Assembly (NCBI RefSeq): GCF_900104485.1
Contig: NZ_FMXQ01000009.1
Coordinates: 151,811-215,810, forward strand
DNA from: Bauldia litoralis
GTDB taxonomy: Bacteria > Pseudomonadota > Alphaproteobacteria > Rhizobiales > Kaistiaceae
Reading direction: 5' to 3'
Length of the DNA stretch: 64,000 bases
The notes below the pieces were generated by a model. That model worked only from the letters and a program-made list of their open reading frames with translations, had not been told where the DNA came from and did not search any database. Positions 31,159 through 39,659 of this stretch are shown here, in pieces (within the stretch, counting starts at the first letter, position 1; every line of letters starts with the position of its first letter). The translations under genes and the position numbers were made by a program.

Positions 31159-32501
31159 GCGATGCCAAACAGCTGGCTCTGCCTTCGCCTGACGAAGAGC
31201 ATCCGCACAAGACTTTCATCCGCCAGGGCCTGCGCCGCCATCTGCTGATCGGCGGTATCGCCTTTTGCGCCCTTGTCTTCGGGCTCGGCGGCATGGCCGC
31301 GACGCTGAATTTCTCTTCGGCGGTCGTGACCGGTGGCCATCTGGTCGTCAGCACCAAGGTCAAGAAGATCCAGCACGCGGAGGGCGGCACCGTCGTTGCG
31401 ATCAACGTCAAGGACGGCGACCACGTCAAGGCCGGCGATGTGCTGATCGAACTGGACTCGACCATGGCGACGGCCAATCAGGCAATCGTCTCCAAGGGAC
31501 TCAACGAGGAGCTCGCCCGCCGGGCTCGCCTCCAGGCCGAGCGCAGTGGCGCGGCCGAGATCTCCTTTCCCGATCTGCTGACCGCGCACGCGTCCGACCC
31601 GGATGTCGCCGAGGCCATGTCGATCGAGAGCCGCGCCTTCGAACTGCGCCGGACCGCCCGGGAAGGGCAGAAGAACCAGTTGGGCAAGAAGATTTCCGAA
31701 CTCGAGCAGCAGCTCGTCGGCATCAAGGCGCAGGAAGACGCCGTCAGGCGGCAGATCGAGCTCACCAACGAGGAAGTGGCCGGCCTGCGCGGCCTGAAGG
31801 AGAAGGACCTGGTCGGGACGGAGCGCATGGTCGATGCCGAGCGGCGCGTCGCGCAGCTTGACGGCCAGCTCGGTCAGCTCGTCGCCTCGGCCGCCCAGAT
31901 CGGGGCCGAAATCGCCCAGGCCGAACTGCAGATCCTGCAGATAGACCAGGACGTCCAGAGCGAGGCCTCGCGCGAACTCGCCGATGCCGGTTCGAAGATC
32001 AACGAACTGATCGAGCGCAAGATCGCCGCCGATGACCAGCTCAAGCGCCAGGACATCAGGGCGCCGATTGCCGGCACGGTCTATCAGCTCGCCGTGCATA
32101 CCGTCGGCGGGGTCGTCGGCCGCGGCGAACAGATCATGCTCATCGTGCCGGAGAACGATCTCCTCGTCGTCGAGGCGCCGGTCCAGCCCAACCAGATCGA
32201 CCGGGTGCATCCGCAACAGGAGGCGACGCTGCGCTTCACCGGTTTCGGGAGCCGCAATACGCCGGAATATGAGGGTATCGTCGAAACGGTTTCGCCCGAC
32301 GTCGTCACCGACGAGAGAACCGGGCAGACCTATTACATGGCGCGCATCGCCATGCCGTCGCATGCGATTGACGAACTTCGCGACAAGCTGGTTCCCGGCA
32401 TGCCGGTCGAGGTGTTCATCTCGACGGGCGACCGCACCGTGCTGTCCTATCTGGTCAAGCCGCTGGGCGACCAGATCATGCACACGTTCCGGGAGCGCTG
32501 A
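31155..32501 (+). CDS. HlyD-family type I secretion membrane-fusion protein
   Basis: This 448-residue periplasmic adaptor links the ABC exporter to an outer-membrane channel. There is one N-terminal membrane helix (about residues 28-52), then a lipoyl-like half motif (VKKIQHAEGGTVVAINVKDGD region), a long Glu/Gln-rich coiled coil (about 115-285) and the second lipoyl half plus beta-barrel (IRAPIAGTVYQL onward). The C-terminal block GMPVEVFISTGDRTVLSYL is characteristic of the family. TTG 31155 overlaps the exporter stop, with AAGGAGCT upstream. Confidence 0.95.
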   Translation: MSDAKQLALPSPDEEHPHKTFIRQGLRRHLLIGGIAFCALVFGLGGMAATLNFSSAVVTGGHLVVSTKVKKIQHAEGGTVVAINVKDGDHVKAGDVLIELDSTMATANQAIVSKGLNEELARRARLQAERSGAAEISFPDLLTAHASDPDVAEAMSIESRAFELRRTAREGQKNQLGKKISELEQQLVGIKAQEDAVRRQIELTNEEVAGLRGLKEKDLVGTERMVDAERRVAQLDGQLGQLVASAAQIGAEIAQAELQILQIDQDVQSEASRELADAGSKINELIERKIAADDQLKRQDIRAPIAGTVYQLAVHTVGGVVGRGEQIMLIVPENDLLVVEAPVQPNQIDRVHPQQEATLRFTGFGSRNTPEYEGIVETVSPDVVTDERTGQTYYMARIAMPSHAIDELRDKLVPGMPVEVFISTGDRTVLSYLVKPLGDQIMHTFRER

Positions 32502-32517
32502 CGGCTGGCTGCGCGGA

Positions 32518-32563
32518 TGTGATGGGCGTCACAGACACCCGCCGCCGCGTGGCTTACTAGAAT
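32518..32563 (+). promoter_or_regulatory. Perfect CRP-type palindrome and promoter of the 59-residue ORF
   Basis: TGTGA (32518-32522), TGGGCG and TCACA (32529-32533) form an exact TGTGA-N6-TCACA palindrome, 16 nt after the HlyD stop. A TAGAAT -10 (32558-32563, five of six matches) puts a start near 32568-32570, so the site centre (32525.5) lies near -43. This is again the class II arrangement and would give the small ORF its own promoter. Confidence 0.62.
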
Positions 32564-32612
32564 GGGTATGGGGACCAACACCCGACCAGATCAACCAACC
32601 CGGGAGGGGATC

Positions 32613-32792
32613 ATGACGGACTTGGCTGTCGGAACATCGCCGACCGATTTTTTCTCCGCCGACGAGTGGATCGAGACCGACGGATACCTGCGCCAGTTTC
32701 TGGCGACCGCTGCAAGCTACGTGTTCTCCGGCGCCACCGCGGCAGCCGAGATCACATCCGGCGAGACAGCGGCGCGCAGCACCGAGAAGTGA
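32613..32792 (+). CDS. Unrecognised 59-residue protein of the secretion locus
   Basis: I do not recognise this protein. It begins at ATG 32613 behind a strong ribosome site (GGGAGGGG at 32602-32609) and ends 25 nt before an intrinsic terminator, with its own CRP-type promoter, so it looks like a real monocistronic gene. The sequence is acidic at first (TDFFSADEWIETDGY), has a mildly hydrophobic Ala-rich middle (residues 28-46) and a polar Thr/Ser/Lys tail. It has no Cys, no signal peptide and no membrane helix of full length. Its place after the ABC-HlyD pair suggests a link to secretion, but no function can be given. Confidence 0.72.
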   Translation: MTDLAVGTSPTDFFSADEWIETDGYLRQFLATAASYVFSGATAAAEITSGETAARSTEK

Positions 32793-32817
32793 GACCCTGG
32801 CCAGAGCCGGGTCGTTG

Positions 32818-32854
32818 AAAAGGGCCGATCCTCCGGGATTGGCCCTTTTTCTTT
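32818..32854 (+). terminator. Intrinsic terminator after the 59-residue ORF
   Basis: A 14-bp stem (32818-32831 with 32836-32849, including one G-T pair at 32827/32840) closes a TCCG tetraloop; the descending arm runs into a T-rich tract (32846-32854). It starts 25 nt after the stop. Confidence 0.9.
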
Positions 32855-32880
32855 GCACGCCCGCGTAACGCAGCGACGGC

Positions 32881-32908
32881 AACCTGCGGTTCGTATCGGC
32901 AGGTTTTT
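32881..32908 (+). terminator. Second possible terminator hairpin
   Basis: A 7-bp stem (32881-32887 with 32899-32905) with an 11-nt loop runs into TTT. Just downstream, a second 7-bp dyad (32923-32929 with 32935-32941) lies 24 nt before the dehydrogenase start. The two may insulate the sugar module from the secretion locus. Confidence 0.4.
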
Positions 32909-32965
32909 GTGGCACAAGACTGCGCTGCGTGTTGCGCAGCGGTTGCTCAGGGGGGAGACGACGAC

Positions 32966-34063
32966 TTGGACAGGGTGGGAATCGGCTTCATCGGCTGCGG
33001 CAATATCAGCGCGGCCTATCTCAAGGCGGCGCGGGACTTTCCGATCCTCGACGTGCGGGCGGTCGCCGATATCGCGCCGCAGGCGGCGGCGGCGCGCGGC
33101 GAGGAATTCGGCATCCCGGCGAAATCCATCGATGACCTGCTTGGCGATCCGGCGATCGAGATCGTCGTCAACCTGACGGTGCCGCTCGCCCATGTCGAGG
33201 TCGGCCTGCGAGCGATCGCCGCCGGCAAGCATGTCCATTCGGAAAAGCCGCTGGCCGTCACCGTCGCCGAGGCGCGCCGCCTGCTCGATGCCGCGCGTGA
33301 CAGGGGCGTCAGGGTCGGCTGCGCGCCGGACACCTTTCTCGGCGGAGCGCACCAGACCTGCCGCAAGCTGATCGACGAGGGCGCCATCGGCATGCCGCTC
33401 GCCGGCACGGCCTTCTTCATGTGTCCGGGCCACGAGCGGTGGCATCCCAATCCCGGCTTCTACTATCTCGCCGGCGGCGGCCCGATGCTCGACATGGGCC
33501 CGTATTACATCACCGATCTCGTCAATCTGCTCGGGCCGGTTCGCCGCGTCGCCGGTGTTACCTCGCGAGCCCGTTCGGAGCGGCTGATCACCAGTGAGCC
33601 GCTGAATGGAACCGTGGTCCCGGTCGAGGTCGCTACCCACGCCGCCGGCACTCTCGAATTCGTCTCCGGCCCCGTGGTGACCGTCGTCATGAGCTTCGAC
33701 GTCGCCGCCCACCGTCACCGGCCGATCGAGCTCTATGGCAGCGAGGCGGCGATGTCCGTGCCCGATCCGAACGACTTCGGCGGCGATATCGAGATCGCCC
33801 GGGCCGGCGGCGCCTGGGAGAGCGTCGCGACCGAGCACGCCCACGCCGACGGCAATTACCGCGTCATCGGCGTCGCCGACATGGCCCACGCCATCCGCGC
33901 CAACCGTCCGCACCGCGCCAGCGGCGACCTCGCCTTTCACGTCCTCGAAGTGATGGAGGCGATCCAGCGCTCCTCGGACGAGGGCGTGCATATCGCCATC
34001 GAGAGCCGCCCCGAACGACCGGCGGCGCTGGCGCCGGGCCTCCCGGCGGGCATCCTCGACTGA
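32966..34063 (+). CDS. Gfo/Idh/MocA-family NAD(P)-dependent sugar dehydrogenase
   Basis: This 365-residue oxidoreductase has an N-terminal Rossmann fold (GFIGCGNIS, residues 7-15) and the family EKP motif at 93-95, whose lysine is catalytic. The start is TTG 32966, six nt after GGGGGGAGACG; GTG 32975 is an alternative. The neighbour is ThuA-like, recalling the rhizobial ThuA/ThuB pair in which a dehydrogenase of this family forms 3-keto sugars from trehalose and related disaccharides. The true substrate is unknown. Confidence 0.88.
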   Translation: MDRVGIGFIGCGNISAAYLKAARDFPILDVRAVADIAPQAAAARGEEFGIPAKSIDDLLGDPAIEIVVNLTVPLAHVEVGLRAIAAGKHVHSEKPLAVTVAEARRLLDAARDRGVRVGCAPDTFLGGAHQTCRKLIDEGAIGMPLAGTAFFMCPGHERWHPNPGFYYLAGGGPMLDMGPYYITDLVNLLGPVRRVAGVTSRARSERLITSEPLNGTVVPVEVATHAAGTLEFVSGPVVTVVMSFDVAAHRHRPIELYGSEAAMSVPDPNDFGGDIEIARAGGAWESVATEHAHADGNYRVIGVADMAHAIRANRPHRASGDLAFHVLEVMEAIQRSSDEGVHIAIESRPERPAALAPGLPAGILD

Positions 34064-34104
34064 ACAAGCACGATCCAGAATCGAAATCCGGGAGGAAGGG
34101 AAGA

Positions 34105-34746
34105 ATGCGTGAAGCGCTAATCGTCTGGGGTGGCTGGAGCGGACATGAGCCGGAACAGGGCGCCAGGGTCATTGCGGGCATGCTCGAGGAGGAGGGCTTC
34201 AGCGTTCGCCTCGAAAATTCGACGGCGGCCTTCGCCGATCCGGCGATCGCCGACCTCAGCCTGATCGTGCCGATCTTCACGATGTCGAAGATCGAGAAGG
34301 AGGAGGTCGCCAACCTGACGCGCGTCGTCGAAGGCGGCGTCGGCCTCGGCGGCTATCACGGCGGGATGTGCGACGCTTTTCGCGAGGCGGTCGAGTATCA
34401 GTTCATGTGCGGCGGCCAGTGGGTCGCCCATCCCGGCAACATCATCGACTACCGGGTCAACATCACCGGGCGCGACGACCCGATCATGGCCGGCATCGAC
34501 GACTTCGACTACCGGTCGGAGCAGTATTACTTGCATGTCGATCCGTCCAACGAGGTCCTCGCGACGACCACCTTCAACGGCGATTACGCCCCGTGGATCG
34601 ACGGCGTGGTGATGCCGGTGGTGTGGAAGCGGCGCCACGGCAAGGGCCGCGTCTTCTACTCGTCGCTCGGTCACGTGGCCAGCGAGTTCGACGTGCCGGA
34701 GATGCGCACCATCGTCCGGCGCGGCCTTCTCTGGGCGGCCCGCTAG
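34105..34746 (+). CDS. ThuA-like (trehalose utilisation) protein
   Basis: This 213-residue protein of the ThuA/class I glutamine-amidotransferase-like fold shows [14 protein letters not shown] and [10 protein letters not shown], then [13 protein letters not shown] near the end, as in ThuA family members. ThuA acts with ThuB in handling 3-keto-disaccharides in Sinorhizobium. It follows the dehydrogenase by 41 nt, with GGGAGGAAGGG as ribosome site, so the two form an operon. It faces the HerA-like gene (36 nt apart, convergent). Confidence 0.87.
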   Translation: MREALIVWGGWSGHEPEQGARVIAGMLEEEGFSVRLENSTAAFADPAIADLSLIVPIFTMSKIEKEEVANLTRVVEGGVGLGGYHGGMCDAFREAVEYQFMCGGQWVAHPGNIIDYRVNITGRDDPIMAGIDDFDYRSEQYYLHVDPSNEVLATTTFNGDYAPWIDGVVMPVVWKRRHGKGRVFYSSLGHVASEFDVPEMRTIVRRGLLWAAR

Positions 34747-34782
34747 AGCCGCTGGAGCGCGAGGACCGGCCGGGGGCGCGTC

Positions 34783-36501
34783 TCAGCGAAAGTCGGCAGG
34801 GTCCGGCGCGTAGTGCGTCGTCGTCCATTCGGATTCGGCCGACACCGTCTCCCCGTCGACCACCGACAGGCGTGGGCGTGGGATGGTCGTGGTCGCCTCG
34901 CGCCAGCGATCGACCACGGCGGAAATGAATCCCATGTCGACGTCGCCGACGGACTCGAATTCCTGATCGCGTTCGCCGGCGCGCGAGCGCGGTATCTGTT
35001 CCTTCGGCACGTCCGAAAAGTGGAAGCGCGTCGGCAGCGCCACGCCCTCGCCGAAGGCGATCGCCTCGGCCGTTCCCAGCGACGGCAGGAAGTCGAGCAG
35101 GCTCGATCCGGCGTCGGGGATCGCCGAGCGAACGATCGCCTGGTCGCGATCGTTCGACATGCGCATGGCGAAGACCGTGCTGCATTGGGAAAGGATGGTC
35201 GGGTCGAGTTCGGCCGGGCGCTGGGTGACGGCGGCAAGGTAGACACCGTATTTGCGGCCTTCCTTGGCGATCCGCGACAGCGCCTTGCGGGTCGGGCCGA
35301 AGCCGAGACGCCTGTCGGCGGGGACGTAGCGATGCGCCTCCTCGCAGGCGACGAGGATCGGCGCCGCGCCGTCGCTCCAGGTGCCGAAGTCGAACGCCAT
35401 GCGACAAAGCACCGAGACCACCGAGTCGACCACCTCGGCCGGAAAGCCGGCGAGCTGCATGACGGTGATCGGCTGTCCCTCGGGCGGAAGCCGCAACAGT
35501 TCGCTGATCACGTCGGTCATGATGTCGTCGACCAGCAGATTGTCGAACATGAAGGAATAGCGGCTGTCCTGGCCGAGCGTTTCGATCCGCGTCACGATGC
35601 GCTGGTATTTCGTCCAGGAGGAGCGGTTCTCCAGCTTGCCCATCCGCTCCTTGATCAGCGCGACGAGATCGGAAATCCGGTAGGGGACCGGGGTGTCGGC
35701 GGTGTGCCCACCCGCCAGCTTGCGCATCAGCAGGCGGTCGCGGCGGTTGGCGGCGAACTGCGCCTTGGCCGCCGGGATGAGCTCGGACAGGATCTCGGTC
35801 TCTTCCTCGACCCCCGGCCGGCCGCGGAAGAAGACGTCGACGATCTCCTCGAAATTGAACAGCCAGTAGGGCAGGCGCAGATTCTTCGGGCTCATCACCT
35901 TAGCCTGTTCGCCAAAGCAGTTACCGTATTCGTTATGCGGATCGATCAGGAAAATCCGCAGGTTGGTGTGCTTGTTGAGGATCTCGTTGAGGATCAGCGA
36001 GACGCTGGTCGACTTGCCGACACCGGTCGTGCCGAGGATGGCGAAATGCTTGTGCAGCATTTCGTCGAAATTGATGTAGGCCGGAATCGAGTCGTCGAGT
36101 TGCAGTCGCCCGACTTCGATGGTGTCGCCGCGGGAAATCCGATGGATCAGCTTGAGTTCCTCGGCGCCGATCTCGGCCAGTTGGTCGCCGATCGTCGGGT
36201 AGTCGGTGACCCCGCGCTGAAAGAAGGCGTCGGGCTCGCCGCGACGCCGGATCTCGCCGAGCAGATCGATGTCGGCGATCAGGTTGACGCCCGTCATGTC
36301 CGGCCGCTGCACTGCGGTAAGCTTGGCGATGACACCGACTACCCGGGAATGATGGGTCCGCATCGCGACGAGGCGACCGATCGTCAGCCGTGCCGATCCC
36401 GCCCCCAGTTTCATGGCGCCCTCGCCGAGGCGCGCGGTCGCGTGCGAGCCGTTGACCGATGTGATCTGCCCGATATCCGGTGCGTCGTCTTCCTGATGCA
36501 T
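34783..36501 (-). CDS. HerA-like DUF87 ATPase with HAS barrel
   Basis: This 572-residue HerA/FtsK-superfamily ATPase has an N-terminal HAS-barrel (about residues 8-100), Walker A GTTGVGKS at 157-164 and Walker B ILVACEEAH at 382-390. A sensor/arginine-finger region with QRPAELDPTILSQCST follows. HerA proteins are hexameric DNA translocases that work with NurA in archaeal end resection, or with Sir2 or nuclease partners in phage defence. No NurA, Sir2 or nuclease gene is adjacent here. ATG 36501 (MHQEDDAPDIG) is preferred over an ATG 90 nt upstream. The gluconokinase gene is 189 nt upstream on the same strand. Confidence 0.9.
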   Translation of the reverse strand: MHQEDDAPDIGQITSVNGSHATARLGEGAMKLGAGSARLTIGRLVAMRTHHSRVVGVIAKLTAVQRPDMTGVNLIADIDLLGEIRRRGEPDAFFQRGVTDYPTIGDQLAEIGAEELKLIHRISRGDTIEVGRLQLDDSIPAYINFDEMLHKHFAILGTTGVGKSTSVSLILNEILNKHTNLRIFLIDPHNEYGNCFGEQAKVMSPKNLRLPYWLFNFEEIVDVFFRGRPGVEEETEILSELIPAAKAQFAANRRDRLLMRKLAGGHTADTPVPYRISDLVALIKERMGKLENRSSWTKYQRIVTRIETLGQDSRYSFMFDNLLVDDIMTDVISELLRLPPEGQPITVMQLAGFPAEVVDSVVSVLCRMAFDFGTWSDGAAPILVACEEAHRYVPADRRLGFGPTRKALSRIAKEGRKYGVYLAAVTQRPAELDPTILSQCSTVFAMRMSNDRDQAIVRSAIPDAGSSLLDFLPSLGTAEAIAFGEGVALPTRFHFSDVPKEQIPRSRAGERDQEFESVGDVDMGFISAVVDRWREATTTIPRPRLSVVDGETVSAESEWTTTHYAPDPADFR

Positions 36502-36690
36502 CGATCTGCGCTCCGAAGCGGCTGAAAACACACGGGCGGCCTCGGGGCCATCCGCGTTGATTGTAGAAAGGAAAGGTAAACAACCGGTCACGAGACGGGC
36601 GCCTGCGGGCCTTGCGGCGCGGCAATCCTTGCGAACGGGTGGCAGGAAGAGGGAATCCCGGTCGGGTCGCCCGCCGCGAAGGCAGGTGCG

Positions 36691-37233
36691 TCAGCTTCCA
36701 AGGTCCGGTATCGCCAACCCTGACGCACCGGCGAGGGCATCGAGCGCCGCGTCGACGACCTCCGGCACTGTTGGCCCGATATCGATCCGGACGAAGTCCT
36801 CGCCCGGGCCCGGCGGCTCAAGTGTCGCGAGTTGGCTGTCGAGCAGGCCAGGCGGCATGAAATGATCCTTGCGAGCGCCGATCCGGCCGGCCAGCGTCGC
36901 CCTGTCGCCGTCGAGGAAGAGAAACAGGATCGGCCGGCCGGCGGCGACGATCAGCCGCTCGCGATAGGCCCGCTTCAGCGCCGAGCAGGCGACGATCACG
37001 CCGCCCGGTACTTCGCCGATCGCCGTGCCGATGGCGTCCAGCCACGGCCAGCGGTCATCGTCGTCGAGCGGATGCCCGGACGACATCTTCCGGACATTGG
37101 CTTCCGGATGAAAGGCGTCGCCTTCCAGAAGCGGCAGGCCGAGCCGCTCTGCCAGTCCTTCACCGATCACCGTCTTGCCGCTGCCGGCGACGCCCATCAC
37201 GACAACGGCTGTCGGTTTCTCATTCGTTGTCAT
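36691..37233 (-). CDS. Gluconokinase (GntK type)
   Basis: This 180-residue P-loop kinase has GVAGSGKT at residues 14-21, LLEGDAFHPEANVRKMSSGHPLDDDDRWPW-type substrate residues at about 37-65, and ACSALKRAYRE. It phosphorylates D-gluconate to 6-phosphogluconate, feeding the Entner-Doudoroff or pentose-phosphate route. ATG 37233 is chosen because residues further upstream are not family-like. An idonate dehydrogenase-like gene near 60 kb could supply gluconate precursors. Confidence 0.92.
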   Translation of the reverse strand: MTTNEKPTAVVVMGVAGSGKTVIGEGLAERLGLPLLEGDAFHPEANVRKMSSGHPLDDDDRWPWLDAIGTAIGEVPGGVIVACSALKRAYRERLIVAAGRPILFLFLDGDRATLAGRIGARKDHFMPPGLLDSQLATLEPPGPGEDFVRIDIGPTVPEVVDAALDALAGASGLAIPDLGS

Positions 37234-37333
37234 GTGATCGATCCGCTTCCATCCCATCGTGGCGACGGGCATCGCGCCCGTTCGCCGAACGGGCGCGATG
37301 ATCGCGGTTGGTGGCGGCATTGGCAATCGCCGA

Positions 37334-38575
37334 TCAGAAACCCATCTGGCGGCGGCCGAGATCCGTCAGGTCCGCCTCGGTGGCGCGGCCGGTGAAATCC
37401 ACCTCGAAATCCATCGCCGCGAAATCGGGGGCCGAGCGGCCGGCGACGAAGGCCTCGCGCTGGCGGGGGAGGTAGGCCCGGTTCTTCGGGCAGTCGGGCG
37501 CCGAGCCGATGTAGATGACGCTCGCATACTCCTTGCCGGCATGCTCGTCGGCGACGGCGTGGCAGATGTCGGTGTGCCACCACACCGTATCGCCGGGCCG
37601 GACTTCCGGGATCGACACCTTGGCGGCCATCATCTCCGGATGCCACGCCTCGCTGACGCCGAGCGCTCGGCCGGGGGCGGCGCCGCACAGGTCGTTGTCG
37701 GCCACGTCGTCCTGCAAGGCGCGCAGCAGCACATAGGAAATCCCTTCGGCGATCGGCACGAGCTGCAGCGTCCCGTCCTTCGGTCCCTGCCGGGTGAGCG
37801 CTGTCCAGCCCTGGTAGGTGCGGAAGACACTGGCCACCGCCGGCGAGGGGATTTCGCGCGTCTCGAGCCGGTGGGTTCCGTCGAACGGGTCGTAGCCCCG
37901 CCAGTCACCGGCGAAGACGCGCTCGTAGACGCTCTGGTAGCCGGGATCGATCCACCGCTCGACGGTGCCGGCGTCCATGTGCGGCGACAGGCCGAGCGTC
38001 GTGTCGCCCGGCTGCCGCCGGCGGACGCGGTCCGCATAGGCGCATTGCAGGTCGGGGTCGAAGACCCCTTCGAATTTCCACAACCGGTCGAGGAAGGACC
38101 GGGTCGCCGCCAGGCTCTCGCCCTGCCGGGCATGCACCTGCGGCTTCGACCAGTAGACGTTGAACACCTGCGGCTTGCCGGCTTTCAGGGCCGAGAAATA
38201 CTTGTCGAGGCTGCGCTTCTCGACCTCCTTTTCCTCGTAGCGGTTGGTGTCGAGATACTCGGTCAGTTCGGCGAACCAGTCGCTTGCCTGTTCCTCCGGA
38301 TAGACGCCACGGACGATGGCGCAGCCGGTGCGGCGGATCGCCTGTCGGGTATCGTCGCTGACGGTGCCGGCGGCGATGTCCGCATAAGCGACCTCGGGGA
38401 TGACCTGGCGGCCAGCCGCCTGATCGGCCTGGATCGCTTCCGCCGCCCGCGCGACATGGTCGCGCACCTCGGCGAAGGCGCGTTTCAGGTCGGCGCGGCG
38501 CGGCGCCATCTGCTGCTTGAAGGCGATGATCTGGTCCGAGACATCGCGGTCCATCTCGACACGTGCCGTGCTCAT
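37334..38575 (-). CDS. YbiU-family (DUF1479) putative Fe(II)/2-oxoglutarate oxygenase
   Basis: This 413-residue protein matches the DUF1479/YbiU family, which has a double-stranded beta-helix fold. A possible metal triad is HMD in SPHMDAGT and a distal His in WWHTDICHAVADEH. The reaction and substrate are not established. It shares an upstream region with the divergent AraC-type gene (177 nt), a common arrangement for a regulator and its target, and is followed by gluconokinase 100 nt downstream. Confidence 0.83.
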   Translation of the reverse strand: MSTARVEMDRDVSDQIIAFKQQMAPRRADLKRAFAEVRDHVARAAEAIQADQAAGRQVIPEVAYADIAAGTVSDDTRQAIRRTGCAIVRGVYPEEQASDWFAELTEYLDTNRYEEKEVEKRSLDKYFSALKAGKPQVFNVYWSKPQVHARQGESLAATRSFLDRLWKFEGVFDPDLQCAYADRVRRRQPGDTTLGLSPHMDAGTVERWIDPGYQSVYERVFAGDWRGYDPFDGTHRLETREIPSPAVASVFRTYQGWTALTRQGPKDGTLQLVPIAEGISYVLLRALQDDVADNDLCGAAPGRALGVSEAWHPEMMAAKVSIPEVRPGDTVWWHTDICHAVADEHAGKEYASVIYIGSAPDCPKNRAYLPRQREAFVAGRSAPDFAAMDFEVDFTGRATEADLTDLGRRQMGF

Positions 38576-38678
38576 TCGTCTGCTCCTCCCTGAGATGGAT
38601 CGCGTCTCATCCGCGCGTCCATCCGTGGTTCGTGGTCGGAGTGTGCCGCAGCTTGGCCGGCTTGTGTTCGCTTCGTAT

Positions 38679-38703
38679 CGCCAAAACTGATACTAAAATG
38701 GCG
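38679..38703. promoter_or_regulatory. Inverted repeat in the divergent YbiU-AraC spacer
   Basis: CGCCA (38679-38683) and TGGCG (38699-38703) flank an AT-rich 15-nt core that includes GATACT and TAAAAT, possible -10 elements. It sits midway between the two divergent starts and could be an operator for the AraC-type protein. Confidence 0.35.
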
Positions 38704-38752
38704 TCATTCGCGGATGACAGGCGTTATCAGCGTCGGTTTGCGGGGGAGGGAC

Positions 38753-39628
38753 ATGCGACCGCTCTTCGAGAAGGTAACGGTGCCGGAGGGCGCGTCCTGG
38801 GCGCTGCTCGACCGGCGACTTGACGACGGCATCCCTTTCCAGTGGCACTACCACCCGGAATTCGAATTGACCCTGACGCTGAACAGTCGCGGCCAGCGCT
38901 ACGTCGGCGATTCCATCGCCAGCTACGACGACGGCGACCTCGCCCTGCTCGGCCCCAACCTGCCGCATACCTGGTGCTCGGCCGAGCGGATCGACCCGGG
39001 CCATCCGCACCACGCCGTGGTCATGTGGTTCACCGAAGACTGGGCGTCCGGGATCACCGGCACCCTGGCCGAGATGCACGGCGTCCGGCCGCTGCTCGCC
39101 GAGGCCGGACGCGGCGTCGTCTTCTCGCGCGAAGCGGCGGAGACGGCCCGGCCGATCATCGCCACGATCCCCGACCGCCAGCCGGCCGACCGGCTCTTGC
39201 GCCTGATGGAGGTGCTGGCCCTGCTTGCTACCGACGACGCGCGCAGGCCGATCGCTGGCCCCGGTTCGGATCGGCAGGCGGTCGCCTCGCCCGACCAGCC
39301 GCGCATCGAGCGCGTCCTCGATCATCTCCACGCCCATTATCGCGAGCCGGTCTCGGTGGCGGCGCTTGCCGAGGTTGCGGCCCTGAGCCCGTCGGGCTTC
39401 CACCGCCTTTTCCGCCGCCACACGCGGCTGACCGTCACCGCCTATGTCGCGCAGCTTCGCATCGGCCAGGCCTGCGCGCTGCTGGTCAATACGAGCCAGC
39501 CGATCGCCCATGTCGCGGAGGCGGTCGGCTACGCCAACCTCGCCAACTTCAACCGCCAATTCCGCGCCACCAAGGGCATGACCCCCCGCGACTTCCGGCG
39601 GAGTTTCGCGCGCCAGCAGGTCGGATAA
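38753..39628 (+). CDS. AraC-family transcriptional regulator
   Basis: This 291-residue regulator has an N-terminal cupin-like sensing domain (FQWHYHPEFELTL, about residues 28-40) and a C-terminal AraC DNA-binding domain with two helix-turn-helices (about 190-285; VAEAVGYANLANFNRQFR is the second). ATG 38753 follows GGGGGAGGG and is preferred over an upstream in-frame codon at 38714. It likely controls the divergent YbiU-gluconokinase genes. Confidence 0.92.
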   Translation: MRPLFEKVTVPEGASWALLDRRLDDGIPFQWHYHPEFELTLTLNSRGQRYVGDSIASYDDGDLALLGPNLPHTWCSAERIDPGHPHHAVVMWFTEDWASGITGTLAEMHGVRPLLAEAGRGVVFSREAAETARPIIATIPDRQPADRLLRLMEVLALLATDDARRPIAGPGSDRQAVASPDQPRIERVLDHLHAHYREPVSVAALAEVAALSPSGFHRLFRRHTRLTVTAYVAQLRIGQACALLVNTSQPIAHVAEAVGYANLANFNRQFRATKGMTPRDFRRSFARQQVG

Positions 39629-39659
39629 GGGGGGACGTTGCAGCCGGCGCGACGATGGA

